From Bordetella genomosp. 9 (GTDB taxonomy: Bacteria > Pseudomonadota > Gammaproteobacteria > Burkholderiales > Burkholderiaceae_B), in contig NZ_CP021109.1 of the NCBI RefSeq assembly GCF_002119725.1, positions 4,030,001 through 4,094,000 on the forward strand: a stretch of 64,000 bases of DNA. The letters run 5' to 3'. The notes under the pieces are model-generated. The model saw only the letters and a list, made by a program, of their open reading frames with translations, ran no database searches and was not told the DNA's origin. This document shows, one piece after another, positions 8,302-16,439 of the stretch. The position numbers were made by a program, and so were the translations under genes. Every line of letters begins with the position of its first letter. Position 1 is the first letter of the stretch.

Positions 8302-9347
8302 GGCCGCCCTCCTTGCCCTTCCCCGGCCGCCGGAACGTCGGATGCCCGCGCGTCGGCGCGCGTGGCGGCCGCAGGCGGGGCCGACGCATCGCCGCGGGTG
8401 GAAGCATTCCGCCTCGAAGGCGCGAACAAGGGCGCGAGCAGGCCGGCGAAGCCTCGCGGCGCGGCGAACACCACGACCAGCAGAAGCAGGCCCAGCGGCA
8501 AGTGCCAGTACTCGGTCCATTGCCGAAGCGCCTCTTCCAGCGACAGCATTACCGCCGCGCCCGCGACGCCGCCATAGCGCAGTCCCATGCCGCCCACCAG
8601 CACCATGATCAGCAGATTGGCCGATTGCGTCCAATGCAGCAGGTTGGGCGACACGAACAGGTTGTGGTTGGCCAGCAGTGCGCCCGCCAGCCCCGCCACG
8701 CCGGCGCCCAGGACGTATGCCGTGAGCTTGAGCCGGTAGACCGGATAGCCCAGCGCCCCCATGCGCGATTCGTTTTCCCGCACGCCTTGCAGGGCAGCGC
8801 CGAAGCGCGCATCGGCCAGGCGGTTGAACAGCAGCGTGATCACGATGAAGAGGAGCAGCACCACGTAGTAGAACGGCACATCGGCGCCCAGGTCCACGCC
8901 GGGCAGGCTGGCCGGCGCGGTCAGGTTCAGGCCGTCTTCGCCGCCATACTGGCGCAGCGAAATCACCACGTAGTACAGCATCTGCGCAAAGGCCAGCGTG
9001 ATCATGATGAAGTAGACACCGCGCGTGCGCAGCGAAATGGCGCCCGTCGCCCAGGCCAGCAACGCCGCCACGGCGATCGCCGCCGGCCATGCGGCCAGCG
9101 CACTCTGGACGCCCGACGCGTTGAGTATCGCGGCGGTATAGGCGCCGGCGCCGAAAAACGCGGCATGCCCCAGGGCCACCATGCCCCCGTAGCCCAGCAC
9201 CAGATTCAGCCCCGCCGCGGCCAGCGCGAAGATCAGCACGCGGCGCACGAAGGAAATGTAGAAGTCCAGGTCCAGCATGGGGGCGACCAGCGGGAACGCG
9301 GCCAGCGCCGCCACCCCCAACCACGCCCACATCGTCGTCCGGCGCAT
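8298..9347 (-). CDS. livM: Branched-chain-type ABC importer permease, LivM family
   Basis: A 349-residue integral membrane protein with about nine hydrophobic segments and the family signature GLNLVLGYGGMVALGHAAFFGAGAY split over residues about 46-70. It forms half of the membrane channel with LivH. The C-terminal 40 residues are charged and Ala-rich (RADARASDVPAAGEGQGGRP at the end), extending beyond the usual end of the family. The start lies two bases after livH ends and its end overlaps livG. Confidence 0.9.
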   Translation of the reverse strand: MRRTTMWAWLGVAALAAFPLVAPMLDLDFYISFVRRVLIFALAAAGLNLVLGYGGMVALGHAAFFGAGAYTAAILNASGVQSALAAWPAAIAVAALLAWATGAISLRTRGVYFIMITLAFAQMLYYVVISLRQYGGEDGLNLTAPASLPGVDLGADVPFYYVVLLLFIVITLLFNRLADARFGAALQGVRENESRMGALGYPVYRLKLTAYVLGAGVAGLAGALLANHNLFVSPNLLHWTQSANLLIMVLVGGMGLRYGGVAGAAVMLSLEEALRQWTEYWHLPLGLLLLVVVFAAPRGFAGLLAPLFAPSRRNASTRGDASAPPAAATRADARASDVPAAGEGQGGRP

Positions 9348-9349
9348 GA

Positions 9350-10270
9350 TCAGCCGCGCGCCGGGAAAAGGCCCGCCGGGCGGATTACGAGCACGGCCGC
9401 CATCAGGATATAGACGGACAAGGCGGCCAGCGTCGGCCCGACGCTGCCGGCCACGGCTGGCGTGAAGATTTCCCGCAGCAGCGCGGGCAGGAAAGCCCGC
9501 CCCGCCGTATCGACCATGCCGACCAGCAGGGCGCCGACGAAGGCGCCGCGTATCGATCCGATGCCGCCGATGACGATGCAGACGAGCACCAGGATCAGGA
9601 TTTCTTCTCCCATGCCGGTCTGCACCGCGGTAAGCGGCCCCAGCAGCGCGCCCGCAATCGCCGCCAAGGCCGCGCCCAGGCAGAACACGCCCAGGAACAG
9701 CAGCGGCACGCGCACGCCCATGCGGGTGGCCATCAGCCGGTTGGACGCGCCCGCGCGCACCAGCACGCCGGCCCGCGTCCGGGTGACGAACAAATAGAGC
9801 CCGGCCGCCACGAGCAGGCCGACCACGATGATCATGAGGCGGTACGAGGAATACATCAGGTCGGGCAGCAGACGCACCGGACCGCTCAGGGCGGCGGGCG
9901 TGGAAAGCATCACGGGCGCGGGGCCCCAGACCATTTTGACGATGTCGTTGGAGATCAGGATCACTGCATAGGTGCCGAGGACCTGCGCCAGGTGGTCGCG
10001 CACGGCCAGCCGCCGCACCAGCACGAGTTCCAGCACCGCGCCGATCGCGGCCGTGGCCAGCGCGGCCACGCAGACGGCCGCCACGAAGGAGCCGCTGCGC
10101 TGCATCACTTCAGCGGCGACATAGGCGCCCGCCATATACAGCGAACCGTGCGCCAGGTTCAGGATGTCCATGATGCCGAAGACCAGCGTCAATCCAGCGG
10201 CAATCAGGAACAGCATCAGGCCGAATTGCAGTCCGTTGAGCAGTTGCTCGAGGACGAGGGTGTATCCCAT
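9350..10270 (-). CDS. livH: Branched-chain-type ABC importer permease, LivH family
   Basis: A 306-residue hydrophobic protein with about eight TM helices. The family pattern near the N terminus is NGLQFGLMLFLIAAGLTLVF followed by GIMDILNLAHGSLYMAGAY. The EAA-like loop for ATPase contact lies in the third quarter (GMGEEILILVLVCIVIGGIG). It starts 16 bases after livK ends and sits directly before livM in the operon. Confidence 0.9.
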   Translation of the reverse strand: MGYTLVLEQLLNGLQFGLMLFLIAAGLTLVFGIMDILNLAHGSLYMAGAYVAAEVMQRSGSFVAAVCVAALATAAIGAVLELVLVRRLAVRDHLAQVLGTYAVILISNDIVKMVWGPAPVMLSTPAALSGPVRLLPDLMYSSYRLMIIVVGLLVAAGLYLFVTRTRAGVLVRAGASNRLMATRMGVRVPLLFLGVFCLGAALAAIAGALLGPLTAVQTGMGEEILILVLVCIVIGGIGSIRGAFVGALLVGMVDTAGRAFLPALLREIFTPAVAGSVGPTLAALSVYILMAAVLVIRPAGLFPARG

Positions 10271-10286
10271 GAGGCGCCTGCGCCGG

Positions 10287-11450
10287 TCAAAGCTTGCACT
10301 GGTCCACGTAGACGTCCTGGTAGTGATCCACCGCCTTGCCCACCAGTTTGTTGGTCACCCGGCCACTGGCGTCCTTGTCGATGACCCGGACGTAGTAGGC
10401 CTGCACGGGATAGTGGTTCGCGCCGTAGGTGAACTTGCCCCGCACGGAGGGAAAGTCCGCCTTTGCGAGCGCGGCCAGGATGGCCTGGCGGTCGGACGCC
10501 TTGCCGCCGCTTTGGCGCACCGCGGCGTCGATGGCCATGATCACGTCGTACGCCTGCGCGGCATACAGCGACGGATAGCGGCCGTTGTATTCCTTGCGGA
10601 ACGCCTCGACGAATTCCTTGTTGGCCGGCACGTCAAGGTCGTGGGCCCACTGGGCCGTGTTGTACATGCCGACCATGTCGGGCCCCACCGCCTGGATCAC
10701 ATCCTCGTCGGCGGAGAAGCCCGGGCCGACCAGCGCGATCCCGTCCTTTAGGCCGGCGCCGACGAATTGCTTGATGAAATTGATGCCCATGCCGCCCGGC
10801 AGGAAGATATACACGGCGTCCGGCTTGGCGGCGCGGATCTGCGCCAGTTCGGCGGCATAGTCGGGCTGCCCCAGCTTGGTATAGATTTCATCGGCCACGG
10901 GCGCGCCGTAGCCGCGCTTGAACCCGGTCAGCGCATCGCGGCCGGCGGGATAGTCCGGCGCGATGATGAGCATTTTCTTGTAGCCCCGGTTCGCGGCCAT
11001 CTTGCCTGCCACTTCATGGAAGGCGTCGTTCTGGTACGCGGTGCCAAACCAATACGCGTTGCATTGCGCCCCGGCGTACTGGCTCGGGCCGGGATTGTTC
11101 GACAGATACGGCACCTTGGCGGCGAACAGCGCGGGCCCCACGGCCAGCGCCACGTTCGAGCCGATCGGCCCGGTGAAGAAATCGATTTTCTCGCGCTGGA
11201 TATAACGCGTGACCAGCTGGCGCGCCTGGTCCGGATTGCCGCCCATGTCCGTCTGCAGGAATTCGGCCGGCTGGCCCCCGAGCTTGTTCCCCAGCTTTTT
11301 GATCGCCAGATTGAAGCCGTCGCGCGCCTCGGCGCCCAGGGCCGAGAAGGGGCCGGAAATATCGTTGGCGATGCCGACCTTGATGGCGTCCGCGGCGGCG
11401 ATGCCGGGCAACAGCGCCAGGGCCGTAAGGATAGACGGGATGAAACGCAT
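10287..11450 (-). CDS. Periplasmic substrate-binding protein, LivK-type (type 1 fold)
   Basis: A 387-residue periplasmic receptor with a Sec signal peptide (MRFIPSILTALALLPGIAAADA, cleavage about residue 20). The mature start is DAIKVGIANDISGPFSALG, a hallmark of the type 1 periplasmic fold used by Liv importers. It is the first gene of the leftward operon livK-H-M-G-F and is divergent from the hydrolase-marR pair. The binding-pocket residues do not allow a substrate call; context points to an aromatic acid or related compound. Confidence 0.88.
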   Translation of the reverse strand: MRFIPSILTALALLPGIAAADAIKVGIANDISGPFSALGAEARDGFNLAIKKLGNKLGGQPAEFLQTDMGGNPDQARQLVTRYIQREKIDFFTGPIGSNVALAVGPALFAAKVPYLSNNPGPSQYAGAQCNAYWFGTAYQNDAFHEVAGKMAANRGYKKMLIIAPDYPAGRDALTGFKRGYGAPVADEIYTKLGQPDYAAELAQIRAAKPDAVYIFLPGGMGINFIKQFVGAGLKDGIALVGPGFSADEDVIQAVGPDMVGMYNTAQWAHDLDVPANKEFVEAFRKEYNGRYPSLYAAQAYDVIMAIDAAVRQSGGKASDRQAILAALAKADFPSVRGKFTYGANHYPVQAYYVRVIDKDASGRVTNKLVGKAVDHYQDVYVDQCKL

Positions 11451-11545
11451 GCGATGCTCCTGGCGCGAGCCGCGCCGGCCGGTTATTTAAATGTGTGATG
11501 CGGTTCCGAAGCCAGCCTTGCGTTCCCCCTGCGCTGGCGCGTGAC

Positions 11546-11565
11546 ATAGTTTAGGTTTAAAGTAA
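11546..11565. promoter_or_regulatory. Imperfect operator, probable MarR-family site 2
   Basis: ATAGTT (11546-11551), then spacer TAGGTTTA and right arm AAGTAA. The first 11 bases (ATAGTTTAGGT, with C for the last T) match site 1 at 2592 except at one position; the right arm is degenerate. It lies 52-71 bases upstream of the hydrolase ATG and about 96 bases upstream of livK, so one bound protein could regulate both directions. Confidence 0.5.
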
Positions 11566-11616
11566 TGCGCGGAACAAGTCTAGGGTTTTTCCCAATACCC
11601 GCGCAAGCCGCCCGCC

Positions 11617-12534
11617 ATGGCCATACTCTACCGCGACTACGATCGCGCCGCGCTCGATATCCAGTACAACGCCCGCGCCACCGCGCCGGATTTCGGCGCC
11701 ATCATGCGCGAGTATGCCGAACAAAGCCGGCATGCGCGCGAAACGCTGCCCTGCGCGCTGAACGTCGCGTACGGTCCGCACCCTGACGAAACGCTGGACA
11801 TTTTCCCTGCCGCGGCCGGCGGGCCGGCGCCCGTGTTCGTCTTCATTCACGGTGGCTATTGGCGGCTGTTGTCCAAGGACGACTCCAGCGCAATGGCGCC
11901 GGCCTTCACGCGCGCGGGCGCCGCCGTGGTGGCGCTGAACTATTCGCTGGCGCCCGCGGTCACGCTGGACCATATCGTGGACCAGGTCCGCCGCGCCATG
12001 GCCTGGCTGCACCGGAACATCGCCGCGCATGGCGGCGACCCCGGCCGCCTGCACGTGGGCGGCAGCTCCGCCGGCGGGCATCTGGTCGGCATGCTGCTGA
12101 ACGACGACTGGCAACAGCGCTACGGCGTGCCGGCCGACGTCCTGCGCGGCGCCGCGCCGCTGTCCGGGCTGTTCGACCTGACGCCGCTGGTCCACACCCA
12201 CATCAATGAATGGATGCGGCTCACACCCGAATCGGCCGCGCGCAACAGCCCGATGCTGCACCTGCCCGCCCGCCCCTGCCCGGTTGTGGCGAGCTACGGG
12301 GAAAGCGAAACGGACGAGTTCAAGCGCCAGACCATGGACTATCTCGATGCGCTGCGGGCGCGCGGCGGCGATGCCCGCTATGTTCCGATGCCGGGCACCA
12401 ACCATTTCGACATCGTGCTGCGCCTGAACGACCCCGCGGCTCCCATAACCCGGGCGATTTTCGCCCAGATGGGCCTGGCGCCCGGCCAGGGGCGCCCCGA
12501 CGCCGGCGCCGCTTCCTCCACTGGCCGGCCATGA
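11617..12534 (+). CDS. Alpha/beta hydrolase, arylformamidase/esterase-like
   Basis: A 305-residue cytoplasmic alpha/beta hydrolase. It has the oxyanion motif HGGYWR (about residue 75), the nucleophile elbow GGSSAGG (GxSxG), and the C-terminal histidine in GTNHFD. HGGYW and the overall length resemble bacterial kynurenine formamidase-like and carboxylesterase proteins. It probably hydrolyses an aromatic amide or ester. Together with an anthraniloyl-CoA-type hydroxylase under a shared operator, an arylformamide-to-anthranilate route is imaginable, but this is inference. The gene ends in an ATGA overlap with marR and is divergent from livK. Confidence 0.85.
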   Translation: MAILYRDYDRAALDIQYNARATAPDFGAIMREYAEQSRHARETLPCALNVAYGPHPDETLDIFPAAAGGPAPVFVFIHGGYWRLLSKDDSSAMAPAFTRAGAAVVALNYSLAPAVTLDHIVDQVRRAMAWLHRNIAAHGGDPGRLHVGGSSAGGHLVGMLLNDDWQQRYGVPADVLRGAAPLSGLFDLTPLVHTHINEWMRLTPESAARNSPMLHLPARPCPVVASYGESETDEFKRQTMDYLDALRARGGDARYVPMPGTNHFDIVLRLNDPAAPITRAIFAQMGLAPGQGRPDAGAASSTGRP

Positions 12535-13019
12535 TCGACACGCCGGACCTGGAATCCCGCGCGGCGCCGGACGACCATCATGCCCTGCGCCTGTGGCTGC
12601 GCCTGTTGACGTGCGCCAACCTGGTGGAAGCCGAAATCCGCAGCCGGCTGCGCGCGGAGTTCGACACCACGCTGCCGCGCTTCGACCTGATGGCGCAATT
12701 GCAGCGCGCCCCAAAGGGCATGAAAATGGGCGAGCTCTCGCGCCACATGATGGTGACGAACGGCAATATCACCGGCATCACGGACCAGCTCGAAAAGGAA
12801 GGCCTGGTGGTGCGCACCAAGCTGGCGTCGGACCGCCGCAGTTCGCTGATCCGCCTGACGCCCCAGGGACGCAAGGTATTCGCCCGGATGGCGCGCGCCC
12901 ATGAAACCTGGGTCAAGGAACTGTTTTCCGGGCTGCCCGAAAACAGCCGCAACGCACTCTTCCAGACGCTCGGAGAGCTTAAACTTCAGGTCGTGGCGCG
13001 CCGCACCCAGGCGCGCTGA
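12531..13019 (+). CDS. MarR-family transcriptional regulator
   Basis: A 162-residue winged-helix regulator. The DNA-binding part is GMKMGELSRHMMVTNGNITG followed by ITDQLEKEGLVVR and the wing SDRRSSLIRLTPQGRKV. The dimerisation helices flank it. MarR proteins of this type often repress aromatic-degradation operons and release DNA on binding an aromatic acid or its CoA ester. The ATG at 12531 overlaps the hydrolase stop, so hydrolase and regulator are made together. The palindromic sites at 2592 and 11546 are its likely targets. Confidence 0.9.
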   Translation: MIDTPDLESRAAPDDHHALRLWLRLLTCANLVEAEIRSRLRAEFDTTLPRFDLMAQLQRAPKGMKMGELSRHMMVTNGNITGITDQLEKEGLVVRTKLASDRRSSLIRLTPQGRKVFARMARAHETWVKELFSGLPENSRNALFQTLGELKLQVVARRTQAR

Positions 13020-13045
13020 TCTCTCAACGATCCGTCAGAAACCCG

Positions 13046-14089
13046 ATGATCCCGGTCGCGTTGCCCGGTGGAAACTTCTATCCGATACTCGCCGTATCGC
13101 TGGTGTGCCTCGCCACGCTGCTGACCTGGATCGCGGTGCTTTGCACCAACCGCATCGCGCGTCTGCGCCTGCGGGCCCATCCCCGCGCCAATGCCGCCGC
13201 GATGCTGGTTCTGGCCCTGGTCGGGGGAATCTTCCCCGTCCGCCAGGCTGTGCACTGGTTCGAAGCACGCCAAGCCGCTGAAAAGCAGGCCGCGCACACC
13301 CTGGTGCTGGACGCCCCGCGCACGCTGGACGGCATCGCCATGCCGGCCGGGACGCGCCTGCTGCTGCATCAGCGCGGCCGCCCCGAAAGCTATGAAACGG
13401 CGCACTTCCCGCGCCCGGTGCCCGTGGACGGCATTGCCGTGGCAAGCCTGCAACGGTACCTGGCGAAGTCGGATGCGAACACATTCCGCGCGATCGGCGC
13501 CTCCGGCGTCCTGCCCGAAGACGAGATCGCAGACGGGTGGCGCTGCTCCCGCGGCCACAAGGTGGAATTCAAGGCGGCGGACGACGGCAGGCTGCGCTTC
13601 ACCAGCTGTCACCTGGCCGGCGGCAACACGCTGGACGGGCAACCCTTGCCTGCCGGCACGTGGGTCGCCCTGCGCCAGGGCGCGCGGCCGGCCAGCGACT
13701 TCCGCCACGTGGACGGCTGGCTGTTGCGCACGGACGGCAGCGAGCCGTCGATTGTCGCGGGCATGCCGCTGCTCAAGGCCGAACTGCGCCTGGACCGGGA
13801 CCGCCGGCTGGTCTGGTTCGAAGGCAGCCTGGGCAAGGAATACGCGCTCGGCCCCATGACTTATCCCACGGGCACGCGCGTGGCGACGGCGAGCGCCACG
13901 CTCGAGGGCGCGCGGCCGGGCGATCTGGTCTTCAGCCCTTCCCGGGGCCGCGCCGCCGGCCGCAACGATGGCGACGACGTGCCGGCCGGCCAGTCAGTGC
14001 TGCAGGCCGCCGACGGCGCCGTGCGCGCGGTCATGAGCAACCGCGCCGCGGGCGTGCTCGACTTTGCGTCCATCGGCGTTACGCCGTGA
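13046..14089 (+). CDS. Membrane-anchored protein of unknown function
   Basis: 347 residues, not recognised. Two hydrophobic stretches lie near the N terminus (about 10-30 and 49-63). The rest is a soluble, probably extracytoplasmic, region. It contains a repeated motif of the form LDGxxxPAGTxV: TLDGIAMPAGTRLLL, TLDGQPLPAGTWVAL and a weaker ALGPMTYPTGTRVAT. A pair of cysteines (WRCSRG and TSCHLAG) sits between them. The repeats suggest a beta-rich fold. It is co-directional with marR (26-base gap) and argJ (91-base gap) and may be transcribed alone. Confidence 0.7.
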   Translation: MIPVALPGGNFYPILAVSLVCLATLLTWIAVLCTNRIARLRLRAHPRANAAAMLVLALVGGIFPVRQAVHWFEARQAAEKQAAHTLVLDAPRTLDGIAMPAGTRLLLHQRGRPESYETAHFPRPVPVDGIAVASLQRYLAKSDANTFRAIGASGVLPEDEIADGWRCSRGHKVEFKAADDGRLRFTSCHLAGGNTLDGQPLPAGTWVALRQGARPASDFRHVDGWLLRTDGSEPSIVAGMPLLKAELRLDRDRRLVWFEGSLGKEYALGPMTYPTGTRVATASATLEGARPGDLVFSPSRGRAAGRNDGDDVPAGQSVLQAADGAVRAVMSNRAAGVLDFASIGVTP

Positions 14090-14180
14090 TAATAGAGAAC
14101 TTTCAGTCCGCGCTTTCCGCGACGCTCACGCTTACCCCCACCGCCGGCCCGTCACGCGGGCCGTCATCGAGACACCGTCC

Positions 14181-15407
14181 ATGGCCGTCAATCTGAAGAT
14201 CCCTTCCGCATCCGAAATCTTTCCTGTTCCCGGCGTCGAGATCGGCGTTGCCGAGGCCGGCATCCGCAAGGCCGGCCGGCGCGACCTGACCGTTTTCCGC
14301 CTGGCCGACGGCGCCACCGTGGCGGGCGTGTTCACGCGCAACCGCTTCCGCGCGGCGCCGGTCCAGGTCTGCGAAAGCCATCTCGCAGGCGGCGATGCCA
14401 TCTCGGCGCTCGTGGTCAACACGGGCAACGCCAACGCCGGCACGGGCGCGGACGGCCTGGAAAAGGCTCAGGCTACCTGCGCGGCGCTGGCCGGCCTTCT
14501 CAACATCAAGCCCACGCAGGTCCTGCCGTTTTCCACGGGCGTGATCCTGGAGCCGCTGCCGGTGGACCGGCTGGTGGCCGCGCTGCCCAAGGCCGTCGCG
14601 GCGCTGGCGCCCGATAACTGGATGAATGCCGCGCACGGCATCATGACCACGGACACGCAGCCCAAGATCGTCTCCGCGCGCAGGACCATTGGCGGCCACG
14701 CCATCACCATCACGGGCATCAGCAAGGGCGCGGGCATGATCCGGCCCAACATGGCGACCATGCTGGGCTTTCTGGCGACCGACGCCGGCATCGCGCGTCC
14801 CGTGCTGGAAAAACTCACCCGCCGCATCGCCGACGTTTCCTTCAACCGCATCACGGTCGATGGCGACACCTCGACGAACGATTCCTTCATCGTGATCGCC
14901 ACGGGGCAGTCTGGTTTGCGCGTGGACAGCGAAAGCGATCCGCACTACGCCGAACTCGAACGGGCACTGGGCGAAGCCGCCGCCGAACTCGCGCAGAAGA
15001 TCGTGCGCGATGCCGAAGGCGCGACCAAGTTCATGACCATCCGCGTGGAAGAAGCCGCCAACACGGAAGAAGCGCTGAAAGTCGCGTACGCGGTGGCGCA
15101 TTCGCCGCTGGTCAAGACGGCCTTCTACGCGTCCGATCCCAATCTGGGCCGCATCCTGGCCGCCATCGGCTATGCGGGCATCGAAGATCTGGACGTGAGC
15201 CGGCTGCGCCTGTGGCTGGACGACGTGCTGGTGGCCACGCAGGGCGGCCGCAACCCCGATTACCGCGAAGAGGACGGCCAGCGCGTGATGAAGCAGGCCG
15301 AAATCCTGGTGCGCATTGCACTGGGGCGCGGCCAGGTGGCCGATACCGTGTACACCTGCGACTTCTCGCATGAGTACGTCAGCATCAATGCCGATTACCG
15401 ATCCTGA
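14181..15407 (+). CDS. argJ: Glutamate N-acetyltransferase / amino-acid acetyltransferase ArgJ
   Basis: A 408-residue bifunctional enzyme of arginine biosynthesis. It transfers acetyl from N-acetylornithine to glutamate and can also use acetyl-CoA. The autocleavage site is clear in KGAGMIRPNMATML, where the protein splits before Thr to give alpha and beta chains. VNTGNANAGTG and TVDGDTSTND are further family motifs. I take the ATG at 14181 (MAVNLKIP); an open frame upstream is not supported. GATAAT at 14088-14093, overlapping the preceding stop, could be a -10 box. A DUF815 ATPase follows after 15 bases. Confidence 0.95.
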   Translation: MAVNLKIPSASEIFPVPGVEIGVAEAGIRKAGRRDLTVFRLADGATVAGVFTRNRFRAAPVQVCESHLAGGDAISALVVNTGNANAGTGADGLEKAQATCAALAGLLNIKPTQVLPFSTGVILEPLPVDRLVAALPKAVAALAPDNWMNAAHGIMTTDTQPKIVSARRTIGGHAITITGISKGAGMIRPNMATMLGFLATDAGIARPVLEKLTRRIADVSFNRITVDGDTSTNDSFIVIATGQSGLRVDSESDPHYAELERALGEAAAELAQKIVRDAEGATKFMTIRVEEAANTEEALKVAYAVAHSPLVKTAFYASDPNLGRILAAIGYAGIEDLDVSRLRLWLDDVLVATQGGRNPDYREEDGQRVMKQAEILVRIALGRGQVADTVYTCDFSHEYVSINADYRS

Positions 15408-15422
15408 TCGCGTGGAACCAAA

Positions 15423-16295
15423 GTGACCGTTGCCCCTGAACTCGCCGCATTGCTCGCGCGCGCCGACCGCGTGCTGGCCCAACTGGAAGCCTATCTGCCG
15501 CCGGCCCCGCCGGAAATCGACTGGAGCGCACATGCGTTCCGCTGGCGCAAGCGCGGCGCGCGCGGCTGGCTGGATGCGGTGCGCCACATCGCGCGCATCG
15601 ATCTGGACGATCTGCAGCACATCGATCGGCAGAAAGGCATCATCGACCGCAACACCGTGCAGTTCCTGGAGAAGAAGCCGGCCAACAACGTGCTGATGAC
15701 GGGCGCGCGCGGCACCGGCAAAAGCTCGCTGGTCAAGGCGATGCTGGCGGCTTATGCCGATCGCGGCCTGCGCCTGATCGAGGTTGACAAATCGGATCTG
15801 GGGGACCTGGCCGACATCGTCGAACTGGTCGGCTCGCGTCCGGAACGCTTCATCGTCTTCTGCGACGATTTGTCCTTCGAGGAAGGGGAAGCGGGCTACA
15901 AGGCGCTGAAATCCGTGCTGGATGGCTCGGTCGCGGCCTCCGGCGACAACGTCCTGATCTACGCCACGTCCAACCGCCGGCATCTGATGCCGGAATACAT
16001 GAGCGAAAACCTGCAGGCCAAGCACCAGCCCGACGGCGAAATTCATCCCGGCGAAACCGTCGAGGAAAAGATTTCGCTGTCCGAGCGCTTCGGCCTGTGG
16101 CTGTCGTTCTATCCCTTCCGCCAGGACGACTACCTGGACATCGTGCGGCATTGGCTGCGCGAACTCGGCTGCCCCGAAGAACACATCGAAGCGGCGCGCA
16201 CCGAAGCCCTGCAGTGGACGCTGGAACGCGGTTCGCGCTCGGGCCGCGTGGCCTACCAGTTCGCCCGCGACTGGGCCGCAAGACATGTGAGTTAG
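15423..16295 (+). CDS. DUF815 AAA-type ATPase
   Basis: A 290-residue ATPase with a GTG start at 15423. It has Walker A GARGTGKSSLVKAM (about residue 95), Walker B-like RFIVFCDDLSFEEGE, and a sensor-1-like YATSNRRHLMPE. DUF815 proteins lie next to argJ in many beta-proteobacteria; their cellular role is not established. It follows argJ after 15 bases and is probably cotranscribed. A palindromic repeat begins at the base right after its stop codon. Confidence 0.9.
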   Translation: MTVAPELAALLARADRVLAQLEAYLPPAPPEIDWSAHAFRWRKRGARGWLDAVRHIARIDLDDLQHIDRQKGIIDRNTVQFLEKKPANNVLMTGARGTGKSSLVKAMLAAYADRGLRLIEVDKSDLGDLADIVELVGSRPERFIVFCDDLSFEEGEAGYKALKSVLDGSVAASGDNVLIYATSNRRHLMPEYMSENLQAKHQPDGEIHPGETVEEKISLSERFGLWLSFYPFRQDDYLDIVRHWLRELGCPEEHIEAARTEALQWTLERGSRSGRVAYQFARDWAARHVS

Positions 16296-16379
16296 CCCAC
16301 CCCCGAAGCGCTGCGCGCTTCCCCTTTGAAGGGGGCGACGCTGGCGGACCGGCGAAGTTGGGTCCGCGGCGTCTTCGGT
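16296..16379 (+). repeat. Stop-proximal palindromic repeat, copy 1
   Basis: Begins at the base after the ATPase stop. Components in order: leader CCCACCCCC; hairpin GAAGCGC-tgc-GCGCTTC; hairpin CCCC-TTTGAA-GGGG; then GACGCTGGCGGACCGGC and a degenerate GGTCCGCGGCGTC end. The CCGGC/GCCGG hairpin seen in other copies is damaged here. Confidence 0.8.
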
Positions 16380-16439
16380 CTATCTATTACACCGCGGTGA
16401 GTTACACCGTTTGATGCGGGCGGGATGGGACGTAACACC

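Noticed and set aside
12975..12990. Third MarR operator inside the marR 3' end
   Set aside because: The reverse complement shares AGTTTA-R-GCT with site 1, but it lies in coding sequence, lacks the second arm and may be chance.
14103..16286. Minus-strand open frame opposite argJ and the DUF815 ATPase
   Set aside because: Antisense shadow without motifs.
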